64,000 nt of DNA from Sneathiella aquimaris (GCF_026409565.1 NZ_CP112881.1:822501-886500), one strand, 5' to 3'; counted from the stretch's first letter, positions 10,676-18,620 are shown. Numbers and translations: made by a program. Notes: a model not told the origin generated them from the letters alone.

Positions 10676-11056
10676 CAAGCCGTAGGAATAACCTTCCGCC
10701 GCACGGATAAAGCCGTGTGGCGGGGTCATTCGTCGATGAAAACTGCCAATCTTGGAATGAACTTGGTGCCAAGATGCTTGAAAAACAATTGAACTAAACC
10801 CCAAACAGCTATCTTGATTCGGCGGTTTTATTCACCGTTGCATCCATACCCACAACCTTCTGAAGCCCTTTCATTCCTTCGATTTCCGTCCCTTCGGATG
10901 GTCCGCGTCACTTTTGCCGTGCGACGCCTTGCCGTCCATGACCGGCCCGCTCCGTTCGCTTCGCTCCCGTGTTGGTCAGGACAGCGGCGGCTATGTCGCA
11001 CGGCTTTCGTTCAGCGTCCCTCGGGACAGAAACCAAATGAACGAAAGGATAAAGTC
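10676..11056. promoter_or_regulatory. Structured leader before the 121-residue gene
   Basis: 381 bp without a supported gene. A GC-rich hairpin lies near 10690-10725. A second at 10939-10978 has stem TGACCGG/TTGGTCA and the loop motif TTCGCTTCGCTCCCGTG. That loop is nearly identical to the one at 8473-8518, while the stem bases differ but still pair. The ribosome site AAAGGATAAA precedes ATG 11057. Confidence 0.4.
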
Positions 11057-11422
11057 ATGGGACTTGATATGTATGCAATGACAATGGAGAACGCACCGGA
11101 AACGGCGGTAGATTTTGAAGCCAGCGGCTCGGTGGAATTTTTCTACTGGCGCAAACACCCCAACCTGCATGGGTGGATGGAAACGCTCTACCGTGAGAAA
11201 GACGGGAAAGCCGAAACCTTCAATTGTGTCAACGTAGCCTTGAGCAGCGATGACCTTGACCGGTTGGAGGCCGATATCAAATCCGGAAGCCTTCCGCATA
11301 CCTCCGGGTTCTTCTTTGGAGCCTCCGATGGTTCGGAGGTGCAAGACGACCTGGATTTCGTCGCAAAAGCAAAAGAAGTCATCAAGGATGGTGATACGGT
11401 TTTCTATACATCCTGGTGGTAG
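11057..11422 (+). CDS. Small protein of a plasmid/phage-type family (MGLDMYA... start)
   Basis: 121 residues beginning MGLDMYAMTMENAPE, with FFYWRKHPNLHGWMETLY in the middle. The MGLDMY start and WRKHPNLHGWM core recur in small phage and plasmid proteins of unknown function, sometimes mislabelled as kinases. No catalytic motif is visible. A terminator follows directly (11439-11470). Confidence 0.75.
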   Translation: MGLDMYAMTMENAPETAVDFEASGSVEFFYWRKHPNLHGWMETLYREKDGKAETFNCVNVALSSDDLDRLEADIKSGSLPHTSGFFFGASDGSEVQDDLDFVAKAKEVIKDGDTVFYTSWW

Positions 11423-11438
11423 TGCCGACGTTTTGAAC

Positions 11439-11470
11439 ACCCCGCATGGATTTCATGCGGGGTTTCTTTT
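11439..11470 (+). terminator. Rho-independent terminator
   Basis: The 10-bp stem ACCCCGCATG / CATGCGGGGT has a 5-nt loop and is followed by TTCTTTTC. It ends the preceding plus-strand gene. Confidence 0.8.
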
Positions 11471-11643
11471 CTGGTTCGGCGCGGCGCTGGTGTTTCACTA
11501 CGAGGATAATAGTTCGGAGACTATTTTCTGGAAAAAACGAGAAAAACGGAAATTATTTTGAAATATACTTGTAATATGATAAATGAACACAATAATTGTT
11601 TTCAACATTTTCCTTTTTCTAAAAACTCAAGAAATGAGTAACA

Positions 11644-11673
11644 AAAAAGAGACAGGCCGAAGCCTGCCTCTTC
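11644..11673 (-). terminator. UUCG-loop terminator of the minus-strand mini-gene
   Basis: On the minus strand: AGAGGCAGGC, a TTCG tetraloop, GCCTGTCTCT, then six Ts. The stem has one G-U pair. The stable UUCG loop and T-run make it a convincing terminator. It lies 7 nt after the stop of the 38-codon frame. Confidence 0.85.
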
Positions 11674-11679
11674 ATTAAA

Positions 11680-11796
11680 CTAGCTATGAATCCAATCTGC
11701 CAAGCTCTCGATAAAGAACTTCCAAATCAGCTTCAATACCAGTATTACGTATCGTAGAAATCTACGAATACGTTTTCTTTTCCTTTGGTGCGGCAT
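11680..11796 (-). CDS. Candidate 38-residue basic, hydrophobic peptide (toxin-like)
   Basis: The frame starts ATG at 11796 with a perfect AGGAGG 6 nt upstream and stops TAG at 11680-11682. The first 12 residues are very basic (six Arg or Lys in residues 5-12, MPHQRKRKRIRR). A hydrophobic, membrane-like stretch follows (FLRYVILVLKLIWKFF), then a short polar tail. Its ribosome site is closed in an 8-bp hairpin (11803-11824), and a terminator follows. Size, composition and sequestration recall type I toxins, but no homologue is known to me. It overlaps the leader frame by 35 nt in another frame. Confidence 0.5.
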   Translation of the reverse strand: MPHQRKRKRIRRFLRYVILVLKLIWKFFIESLADWIHS

Positions 11797-11860
11797 GCGA
11801 TGCCTCCTGTGGGTAAACAGGAGGGCAACGCTTGCCGCTTTCGAATACAAAGACGGTCAC
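11762..11860 (-). CDS. Candidate 32-codon leader frame overlapping the toxin-like frame
   Basis: Starts GTG at 11860, 8 nt after AGGAGG (sense ACAGGAGG, 11876-11869), and stops TAG at 11762-11764. The product begins VTVFVFESGKRCPPVYP and is soluble. An ATG two bases earlier (11862) is followed at once by TGA, giving a start-stop codon pair in another frame. A ribosome reading this frame would pass through and open the hairpin that closes the second ribosome site, so leader translation could couple to the downstream peptide, as in mok/hok. Coding status is unproven. Confidence 0.4.
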   Translation of the reverse strand: MTVFVFESGKRCPPVYPQEASHAAPKEKKTYS

Positions 11861-11876
11861 ATAAGTAACCTCCTGT
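11803..11876 (-). promoter_or_regulatory. Ribosome-site switch: one anti-SD segment, two identical SD sites
   Basis: On the minus strand, ACAGGAGG occurs twice: at 11876-11869 before the leader frame and at 11810-11803 before the 38-codon frame. The exact complement CCTCCTGT (11824-11817) lies between them. Paired with the second copy it makes an 8-bp hairpin with a 6-nt loop that hides the downstream start. Paired with the first copy it would free it. Further upstream CCACCATA/TATGGTGG forms another hairpin (about 11928-11950). This is the geometry of a translational attenuator. Confidence 0.55.
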
Positions 11877-11987
11877 AGAGTCGAAAAAGGCAAAGAAGCA
11901 GGCAATTAGGCCCGGCATTTCAGCTCCCACCATAGGTTTGGTATGGTGGTCCTAAAATCTACCGCCTGCTGTAATTCTTGTCGAACG

Positions 11988-12019
11988 AAAAAGCACCTCA
12001 GTTATTGGGGTGCTTTTTT
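11988..12019. terminator. Bidirectional terminator
   Basis: AAAAAGCACC / GGTGCTTTTTT with a short loop containing TCAGTTATTG. It has an A-run on the left and a T-run on the right, so it can act on both strands. It insulates the mini-gene from the mobilization region. Confidence 0.75.
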
Positions 12020-12293
12020 GCTCAAATAGTATGCCTGATGGTGGTGCACAGCGGTAACCACTTCGAATGACACGCCCTGCATTGCCCCTTGCCGCCGCCT
12101 TTTGCGCGCCTCATCGAGCTGACATTGAACAAGGCATTCGCCGATCACGCCGCTGCGCTGTGACCTGTTGCAGGTTATTGGTTCGTATTGGGCGCTATGG
12201 TCGGTTGTTTTGTCTGATGGATTATGATATATATTTGTTGGTAAGTATATGATATTGAAGTAGTTTTCCGGGACTGTATTTCTGCAAGATGTA

Positions 12294-12366
12294 TATTGGA
12301 CCACGAAAACTGTGGGCTTTTCCGCTGGCGCTCCATTCGCTTTGCCACGATTTTCGTGGTCCAATA
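12294..12366. other. 16-bp inverted repeat upstream of mobC, candidate oriT
   Basis: Perfect 16-bp arms (TATTGGACCACGAAAA at 12294-12309 and its complement at 12351-12366) enclose a 41-nt loop. An inner GTGG/CCAC pair and the motif CGCTCCATTCGCTTTG lie in the loop. It sits 80 nt before the MobC-like gene, the usual place for a transfer origin with a nic site. The loop motif resembles those in two leader hairpins (8473-8518 and 10939-10978), so a regulatory RNA role is an alternative. Confidence 0.45.
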
Positions 12367-12446
12367 ATCTTGATCATTCGCTCCGTGGGGCTCAAGATTG
12401 GTTGTAAGAAACACAAACACCAATTTTGGGGAGGGGCCATAGGTAG

Positions 12447-12971
12447 ATGGCGCGGCCACGTAAAGACCCGGAAAGCCTCCGGCGCAACAATCTGAAACTG
12501 CGTTTCACGGATTCAGAATATCGCGACCTGAAACAGCGCGCATTGATCGCCGGTGTGACACCTTCGCACTATGCGCGCGAAACCATTCTTGGCCGCCGAC
12601 CAAAAGCTCGATCAGCCGACCGTCAAATTCTGGACCGGGCACTTTATGAGCTGCAATCCATTGCAACGAATTTTACCCAGCTTGCAAACGCTACCGGCGA
12701 TCAGAGTTTTGACGATTGGGCGCGCTATGTTGGTGGCGACTTGATTGAACGCTTGGTGGATCGTCCCGAGATTCTTCCGGTGCTTGAGGACGGCCTGGCT
12801 CGGCTCAATGAGGCGGGACAGTTCATCAATCAATTGGCGCGTCAGGCCAATACGGGAAAACCACTCGAAGAAAACCAGGCCGGTGACGCTATTGAAGCTG
12901 TTCGCGAAGCCACCGCACCGCTCCATGAAGCTATAGAACTGGCGCGATCAGATGAAGGGCGCGGACGGTGA
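12447..12971 (+). CDS. mobC: MobC-like relaxosome accessory protein
   Basis: 174 residues. The start MARPRKDPESLRRNN is basic, followed by a ribbon-helix-helix region (LKLRFTDSEYRDLKQRALIAG, ...SHYARETIL). The block ELQSIATNFTQLANA resembles the conserved MobC segment. MobC proteins bind oriT and help the relaxase open DNA. The stop overlaps the GTG start of the relaxase gene (GTGA), which indicates translational coupling. The region upstream holds the inverted repeat proposed as oriT. Confidence 0.82.
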   Translation: MARPRKDPESLRRNNLKLRFTDSEYRDLKQRALIAGVTPSHYARETILGRRPKARSADRQILDRALYELQSIATNFTQLANATGDQSFDDWARYVGGDLIERLVDRPEILPVLEDGLARLNEAGQFINQLARQANTGKPLEENQAGDAIEAVREATAPLHEAIELARSDEGRGR

Positions 12972-14701
12972 GATATAAGATATCGCGTCGTCAACCTGCT
13001 GCGTTTCGTCAACTATCTCTCTATTTGTCTGGTCCGGGAAAAGAAGTCGATCGCTCGAAGGCTTTTGACGAAACCGCGTTATACCTTTCCGGCGAGGCTG
13101 AAGGCCATACCACCGACCGGGTTTTATGGATGCAAACCCGCAATCTTCACACCACTGATCCGCGTGCGGCGTCGGCGATCATGGAAGCAACCAGTCGGGC
13201 GAAACCAAACCGCTGTAAGAAACCCGCCTACCACTTCATTTTGGCGTTCGATCCGGAGGATGACAAGGTAGGCAAAATCAATCCGGATATGATGAAGGAA
13301 ATTGCTGACAAGGCGCTCACCCGGCTTGAGCTGCAGGAGCATCAGGCCTTGATCTATGCGCATCAGGATAAGGAGCATCCCCATATCCATTTCCTCGTAA
13401 ATCGCATCCATCCAGATACGGGCAAGGCTTGGAACCGGCACAACGAGGGTCGCCGTCTGCTAGAGTTCTGCGGTGACATAGCCCGCGAATATGACTTGAA
13501 TATTCCCCATGATCGGAACCGGAAGCAGGAGAAAGATAAGGATAAGGAACTTGATCTCGACTTTGCTGAAGAGCAGCTTCCCGAATATGGATTCGACATC
13601 GAACAGGTCATCGACCGGCTTGAAGCCGATGGTAAATTGCCCGATTGGCTGGCGGTTGCAAACGACCCCTACAAACTTCCCACCCGCCGGTTTTCAAAGG
13701 ATCAAGTTCTAGCACTACGGGAGAAAGCCAGCGACGGATTGCTCCGAGCAGCCGGTTGGGATGATGTATCTCGGGTGATGCGAAACACCGGTTTGAAGGT
13801 GCAGAAACACGGGCAGGGTTTGGTGGTAACCGATGGCAAAGCGTATATCGGCATCTCGGCCATAAACCGGAAATGCAGCCTTAAAGGCCTCGAAAAAAGA
13901 TTTGGCCAGGACTTTGATACATGGCGGCGCGCAAAGGCCGTTGGCGCTGTAACAGGTATTGAGACGGAACGGGTCAAATCCAACAGGGTATTGGCCGCCG
14001 ACGTTGCCGATATGGAACTGCGCGGCGTCCAAATGGTGTTCGAGGAAGTGCATTCAGCTGAGTGGCATGTGGATATGCGTGAAGGCCACCTTGCTCGCCA
14101 TGAACAGCGCCATAAGAGACAGCAAGAACATGAGAAAAGGCACGAGCTGCATTTTCTTGATGGCTTGAGCAAAACATATCGTGATCCCGCAAAAGCGCGC
14201 CGCGACTGGATAAAGCTGGATGCCGAACTGGGCTGGGAGCGCGCTGCGCTGCGCATTCAGGAGAACCCGCAAATCATCGGGCCGATGCGTGGTGTTGAAC
14301 TCGTCGGCGGGAAAACGCCGGATCGAAGAGCCGCTGAACGGTCATTCCGATACCTGCAATCCCGCCGCATGAAGTGGCTGAAAGCCCGTGACCGCACCCA
14401 ACTCATCGCCCAGGACTTGGAAAAGCATCACAGTCTTCTTGCCCAGGCCAAACGTGATTACCGCCGCCTGATAGATTCTCTTGGTCAAAACCACGACATG
14501 ATGGAACTGCTGCGCGAGAAAATCAGGCGTCGATATGCTGCACTCGACCGCCTTACTCCGAAGATGATCCGTGAGGCCGATATGTCGGAAGACCGCCGTA
14601 CAGAGCTGGACAAGGCTCTTCGTAAGCACAACGAGCGAAAACGTGCTCGATCACGTCAACGGCAACTTGATAGGGAGATGGGAATTGACCCGTTTGTATG
14701 A
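12968..14701 (+). CDS. mobA: Relaxase (MobA/VirD2 nuclease domain)
   Basis: 577 residues from a GTG overlapping the mobC stop. The HUH metal motif is clear: HQDKEHPHIHFLVN at about residues 132-145, with the three-histidine cluster. An upstream YHFILAF strand fits motif II, and the N-terminal Tyr residues (about 19 and 39) are candidates for the nicking tyrosine. The C-terminal half is long, charged and helical (many KR and DR pairs), typical of relaxase tails that bind the coupling protein. Function: nicks oriT and pilots the strand. The nearest family cannot be set by eye. Confidence 0.9.
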   Translation: MRYKISRRQPAAFRQLSLYLSGPGKEVDRSKAFDETALYLSGEAEGHTTDRVLWMQTRNLHTTDPRAASAIMEATSRAKPNRCKKPAYHFILAFDPEDDKVGKINPDMMKEIADKALTRLELQEHQALIYAHQDKEHPHIHFLVNRIHPDTGKAWNRHNEGRRLLEFCGDIAREYDLNIPHDRNRKQEKDKDKELDLDFAEEQLPEYGFDIEQVIDRLEADGKLPDWLAVANDPYKLPTRRFSKDQVLALREKASDGLLRAAGWDDVSRVMRNTGLKVQKHGQGLVVTDGKAYIGISAINRKCSLKGLEKRFGQDFDTWRRAKAVGAVTGIETERVKSNRVLAADVADMELRGVQMVFEEVHSAEWHVDMREGHLARHEQRHKRQQEHEKRHELHFLDGLSKTYRDPAKARRDWIKLDAELGWERAALRIQENPQIIGPMRGVELVGGKTPDRRAAERSFRYLQSRRMKWLKARDRTQLIAQDLEKHHSLLAQAKRDYRRLIDSLGQNHDMMELLREKIRRRYAALDRLTPKMIREADMSEDRRTELDKALRKHNERKRARSRQRQLDREMGIDPFV

Positions 14702-14852
14702 CAGGAAAAAGCTGGGGTTCTCAAAAGAAAGTCGAAATTGTATTTTAAAAACAATAGCATAACAGAATGGTGTATAGTGTTCCACGAAGGTAGATCGACG
14801 AATCTTTAAAGTCAACAGGTCCGTCGGCGTGAAAGTGCAAAAATGAATTGGG

Positions 14853-15452
14853 TTGGAACACTTGCAGCAGGTTTTGTTCGATGTACATGGCAATCGGAAA
14901 TATCTAACGACCAAAGAATGGTATTCTTTTCTGCGGGCGGCGGAACTGCAACCGCCTGACGTTCGCACTTTTTGCGCCGTTCTCGCCTATACGGGATGCA
15001 GGATATCCGAAGCGCTGGCACTAACGCCGGAACGGATAAAGTTCGATGAAGGGGTTATCATCTTTGAAACCCTGAAAAAGCGCCGGAAAGGCGTGTTTCG
15101 TCCGGTTCCGGTTCCGGCAGAACTTCTTGAAGCCTTGGACCTTGTGCACCAAATCAAGCGTTCTCAATCCCTGCAAAAATACCGCAATGTGAAGCTGTGG
15201 CCCTGGGCGCGAAATACCGGCTGGCGCAACGTCAAGATAGTTATGGAGAAGGCAAACGTTGTTGGCACCCATGCCTCACCGAAGGGACTGCGCCACACGT
15301 TCGGAATTCGCACGACACAGAGCGGTGTGCCTCTCAATCTGGTTCAAAGATGGCTTGGCCATTCACGTATGGAGACAACCGCAGTCTATCTCGATGCGAG
15401 GGGGGAGGAAGAGCGCGCCTATATGGAAATGTTCTGGAAAAACAATAAGTAA
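14853..15452 (+). CDS. Tyrosine recombinase, short form (second recombinase of the element)
   Basis: 199 residues, catalytic domain only. TGCRISEAL gives Arg I, SPKGLRHTFG gives the second box with Arg and His, WLGHSRMETTAVYLD gives the His and the nucleophilic Tyr. The first His of the HxxR box is Lys here, a substitution seen in some active recombinases. The start is TTG 14853, since an in-frame stop lies just before; no strong ribosome site is seen. It is unlike the 369-residue integrase at the right end. It may resolve multimers of the circular form or move a cassette. Confidence 0.82.
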   Translation: MEHLQQVLFDVHGNRKYLTTKEWYSFLRAAELQPPDVRTFCAVLAYTGCRISEALALTPERIKFDEGVIIFETLKKRRKGVFRPVPVPAELLEALDLVHQIKRSQSLQKYRNVKLWPWARNTGWRNVKIVMEKANVVGTHASPKGLRHTFGIRTTQSGVPLNLVQRWLGHSRMETTAVYLDARGEEERAYMEMFWKNNK

Positions 15453-15508
15453 CGAGATTTCCGATGGAACCGAATACACCATTCTGTTCCATGAAGGGAG
15501 TCCTTTCT

Positions 15509-15916
15509 ATGCAATTCCTCAAGAAGACCGCGCCATTCGGTGTGATTTTGGCAGTCCTTTTCCTCGCAGCTTGCCAAACAACCTCAACGACCCCGGTTGC
15601 AGCGGATAAGTTTCCGTCGCTTATCTCCGGTGTTTGGGACGGTCATTTCATCAATAGGCAGGGCACGCGCTATCCTGTCACCTTTAGGCTTCAAGGGTCG
15701 AATGGCAAGGTGTCGGGCAAGGCGCATATTCCGGACAGCAGTTACGACGAGAAGCCGAGCCTCACCGGGACTTATTCCGGCAATGAGGCAGTGATTGAAA
15801 CCAGTTCCGGCTTCAAACATGTTCTCGAAATGTCGGTCGCGGACAACGGTGATTATTGGCTGAAGGGGCGTAGCTCCGGGCCAAATACCGGTCGTCTTGA
15901 ACTGAAACGTCAGTAG
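15509..15916 (+). CDS. Small lipoprotein, copy 1
   Basis: 136 residues. A lipoprotein signal peptide ends LAACQTTS, with Cys as lipidation site. The mature part (about 110 residues) reads SGVWDGHFINRQGTRYPVTF... and LTGTYSGNEAVIETSS, a small beta-rich domain of unknown function. ATG 15509 has GGGAG 9 nt upstream. From the lipobox onward it is nearly identical to the lipoprotein at 18037-18435, but the signal peptides differ, so the duplication begins inside the gene at 15572. Confidence 0.75.
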   Translation: MQFLKKTAPFGVILAVLFLAACQTTSTTPVAADKFPSLISGVWDGHFINRQGTRYPVTFRLQGSNGKVSGKAHIPDSSYDEKPSLTGTYSGNEAVIETSSGFKHVLEMSVADNGDYWLKGRSSGPNTGRLELKRQ

Positions 15917-16101
15917 GTGGCGGTCATGACAAGGACAAAAGCACTCAGCCGGTGGGCATATTGCCTACTGGCTGTTGCCAGCCTAACCGCTTGCAATGAA
16001 GGTACTGACAGTTCGGTTGTGCTCACTTGTGAGAACATGCGCGACATGCAGACGGTTTCTGGTGGGGTGAAGCTGTGGGATATTCTCTCGCCCCAGTTCT
16101 G
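15572..16101 (+). repeat. 530-bp direct repeat, copy 1
   Basis: Matches 18091-18620 at a constant offset of 2519 bp with no gaps and only scattered substitutions. It begins at TGCCAAACAACC inside one lipoprotein gene and ends at CCAGTTCTG inside the next. Both junctions cut genes, so this is a recent segmental duplication and not two ancestral genes. Confidence 0.93.
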
Positions 16102-16102
16102 A
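15926..16102 (+). pseudogene. Truncated copy of the second lipoprotein gene
   Basis: The first about 58 codons match the intact gene at 18445-18894 (MTRTKALSRWA.CLLAVASLTACNEGTD). It stops at TGA created exactly at the duplication junction, losing the C-terminal two thirds. The signal peptide and lipobox remain, so a short exported stub could still be made. Confidence 0.8.
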
Positions 16103-16347
16103 GCTGATTGGGGTGGTTTCAGCATTGTCAATTTTGGCTGAATACCAAACACTGACATTTGTCAGCTCTAGTTAGGATTCTGCTGTTCTCGATTCGGGAT
16201 CGGTTAATCATATCAGGCGTGCTGACTGAGGCGACTGCAATAAATTAGGTATAGCCAAAACAAATGCGTCCATATTTACTGCTTTAGAACGGAGAAAATG
16301 AAACGCTTGGAAAACTGAGTGAGTGAAACGATTTAAGACTTATTGGC

Positions 16348-17451
16348 ATGGATGTATTTGAGGTCATATCCAAAATATATGATGCGGCTGTTGATCCCTG
16401 TGATTGGTCGGCGGCATTGGGTGGAGTCTGCGATTTCACCGGTTCGAACGGTTTTAACATTTTCGTGCTTGATCATCTTTCCGGCACAGTTCCGTTTACC
16501 ACGTCCTTTGGCATACCGGAAAGCTTGCTGGCTGAGTATAATGCCTATTATGTCGGGGTTGACCCCGGCATACAGTATTTTGTCAGAAATCCCACTCAGC
16601 CGTTTTACTACAATTATCTGCATACCGGCGAAAAGGAAATGGCCGGTCATGAGTATTATGATTGGCTCGAAAATGCGGGCGGGGCCAAATACTATCTGGC
16701 ACGGACATTTAAGCAGGATGACCGGTTTTCGGTGATCGCAACCTCTCAAAGAAGTGCGAAGGTTGGTCATGCACAAGCTGAAGACTTTGAAAAATTGGCG
16801 CTTGTCGGGCCGCATATCCAGAAGGCGGTGCGCATCAATCAGTTGTTTAAATCGGTCGATCTACGCATGGCGGCGGCCTATGATGCTCTGGAGCGGTTGC
16901 CTTATGGCGTTTTTCTTCTCTCGGAAGAGGCGTCCGTGCTCTATATGAACGAAAGAGCAAAGCAGGCTATCGGCGAAAGGGATGGATTGATATTTTCAGG
17001 TGGGCGGTTGAAGGCCTTCGATCCGCGCGATGACCGGCTGTTGCAATTCACAATCAAGCAAAACCTGTCCATGGTAGACGCCCCCACCGCGCCTAACCCC
17101 GGTTATGTTCAGATCAGCAGACAAAAATCGCTGCATCCCTATACAATGCAGGTTTTATCACTGATACCAAGCTATCGGCTGTTTTCCAAAGGGCAGCCTT
17201 CCTGCATTGTCATCTTGAGCGATCCGTCGAGCCGGTTACGGGTTCGCCACGAAGCGTTGGCAGAGATTTATGGGCTTACTCCTACGGAAGCTCGTATTGC
17301 GTCCGTGCTCGCCGCCGGAATACGCCCTGCCGATATATGCCAGCAGGAAGGGATTTCTGACAATACGCTCAGGACTCACAGAAAGCGTATACTCAGCAAG
17401 ATCGGCGTTGAGACACAGGCGCAGCTTGTGCAAATTTTGAACGCCCTTTGA
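16348..17451 (+). CDS. LuxR-family regulator with PAS-like N-terminus
   Basis: 367 residues. The C-terminal LuxR-type HTH is clear: LTPTEARIASVLAAGIRPADI, then GISDNTLRTHRKRILSKIGV, then TQAQLVQIL. The N-terminal 290 residues look like a PAS or GAF-like sensor (a YDALERLPYGVFLLSEEASVLYMNERA stretch resembles a PAS core). It was chosen at ATG 16348; no strong ribosome site is visible. It lies between the two 530-bp repeats with a Tat-exported protein gene, and probably controls that small module. Confidence 0.8.
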   Translation: MDVFEVISKIYDAAVDPCDWSAALGGVCDFTGSNGFNIFVLDHLSGTVPFTTSFGIPESLLAEYNAYYVGVDPGIQYFVRNPTQPFYYNYLHTGEKEMAGHEYYDWLENAGGAKYYLARTFKQDDRFSVIATSQRSAKVGHAQAEDFEKLALVGPHIQKAVRINQLFKSVDLRMAAAYDALERLPYGVFLLSEEASVLYMNERAKQAIGERDGLIFSGGRLKAFDPRDDRLLQFTIKQNLSMVDAPTAPNPGYVQISRQKSLHPYTMQVLSLIPSYRLFSKGQPSCIVILSDPSSRLRVRHEALAEIYGLTPTEARIASVLAAGIRPADICQQEGISDNTLRTHRKRILSKIGVETQAQLVQILNAL

Positions 17452-17565
17452 ATGCGTCACCCCATGGGGTGACGGCTATTTCCCCTCAAATCAGTTAAGC
17501 GAAAGACTGAAAACGCCTCTCCATTGGATTGAGGTAAGGCTTTTGTTCTGAGGGAGGTCGCAACA

Positions 17566-17877
17566 ATGAACATTGATTACAAAAGAATTTCTCGGCGCGC
17601 TTTTATCCGCCAATCCTGTTTGCTGGCGGCAACATCTGCGGCATTAACCGGTGGTGCGTCCGTTGCCGATGCGGCCACAAGAATTCCGGTTACAGCAAAA
17701 CGGAAATGCGCCACATGCCAGTATTGGGGTGGAGCCAGAAGTATTTCTCAGGACGGGAAATATGTCGAGGCCGTTGGGAAAGGGGAATGCGAGAACCCCA
17801 AAAGCCCTGCTTACCAGCGGCAAACGAAACCGGATCAGGGCGCGCCGGTTTGGGTTAAGTGGCAGAAACTGGGGTGA
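17566..17877 (+). CDS. Tat-exported small Cys-containing protein
   Basis: 103 residues. A twin-arginine signal (SRRAFIRQSCLLAATSAAL) is followed by a cleavage-like ASVADA. The mature part holds CATCQYWGG and a later Cys in KGECENPKSPAY, then GAPVWVKW. Three Cys residues and the Tat signal suggest a periplasmic metal or iron-sulfur protein, but only three of the four Cys ligands of a HiPIP are present. It probably forms a unit with the upstream LuxR gene. A strong ribosome site (GGGAGG) precedes the ATG. Confidence 0.65.
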   Translation: MNIDYKRISRRAFIRQSCLLAATSAALTGGASVADAATRIPVTAKRKCATCQYWGGARSISQDGKYVEAVGKGECENPKSPAYQRQTKPDQGAPVWVKWQKLG

Positions 17878-18036
17878 GTGCGATTTTCCCCCGGTTCATG
17901 ACAGCTTTGCTGGTCGCGCTACCGCAAGGTGACGGACCTTCGACGCTGGGTAGATTTCAAACCGCAACTGGAGAATCTAATCGCACACGGGGCGCGATAG
18001 AAAATTTCCAGCCATTCCTCGAAAGGAACTTATCTC

Positions 18037-18435
18037 ATGAAAATCATTCGTCTTGCCTGTTTATTCTTTGGACTGGTCACTCTTGCGGCCTGCCAAACAA
18101 CCTCAACGACCCCGGTTGCAGCGGATAAGTTTCCGTCGCTTATTTCTGGTGTTTGGGACGGTCATTTTATCAATAGGCAGGGCACACGCTACCCCGTCAC
18201 CTTTAGGCTTCAAGGGTCGAATGGCAAGGTGTCGGGCAAGGCGCATATTCCGGACAGCAGTTACGACGAGAAGCCGAGCCTCACCGGGACTTATTCCGGC
18301 AATGAGGCAGTGATTGAAACCAGTTCCGGCTTCAAACATGTTCTCGAAATGTCGGTCGCGGACAACGGTGATTATTGGCTGAAGGGGCGTAGCTCCGGGC
18401 CAAATACCGGTCGTCTTGAACTGAAACGTCAGTAG
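18037..18435 (+). CDS. Small lipoprotein, copy 2
   Basis: 132 residues with signal MKIIRLACLFFGLVTLAAC and lipobox LAAC. From QTTST onward the protein is identical to copy 1 at 15509-15916. AAGGAAC lies before the ATG. The unique signal peptide on each copy means the two genes are chimeras around the repeat edge. The next lipoprotein gene follows after 9 nt. Confidence 0.75.
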   Translation: MKIIRLACLFFGLVTLAACQTTSTTPVAADKFPSLISGVWDGHFINRQGTRYPVTFRLQGSNGKVSGKAHIPDSSYDEKPSLTGTYSGNEAVIETSSGFKHVLEMSVADNGDYWLKGRSSGPNTGRLELKRQ

Positions 18436-18620
18436 GTGGCGGTCATGACAAGGACAAAAGCACTCAGCCGGTGGGCATTTTGCCTACTGGCTGTTGCCAG
18501 CCTAACCGCTTGCAATGAAGGTACTGACGGTTCGGTTGTGCTCAATTACGAGAACATGCGCGACATGCAGACGGTTTCTGGTGGGGTGAAGCGGTGGGAT
18601 ATTCCCTCGCCCCAGTTCTG
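18091..18620 (+). repeat. 530-bp direct repeat, copy 2
   Basis: Partner of 15572-16101. This copy reads on into an intact second lipoprotein gene, so it is likely the original. Recombination between the copies would delete 2519 bp including the LuxR and Tat genes. Confidence 0.93.

Noticed and set aside
11745-11933. 62-codon minus-strand frame
   Set aside because: It is the third frame of the mini-gene region, starts with GTG without a ribosome site and crosses both hairpins. The two frames with AGGAGG sites are better supported.
12002-12364. 120-codon minus-strand frame before mobC
   Set aside because: No ribosome site, crosses the 16-bp inverted repeat, no family likeness.
17566-17877. 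High-potential iron-sulfur protein call
   Set aside because: The Tat signal and CxxC fit, but only three Cys follow the signal peptide and HiPIP needs four.
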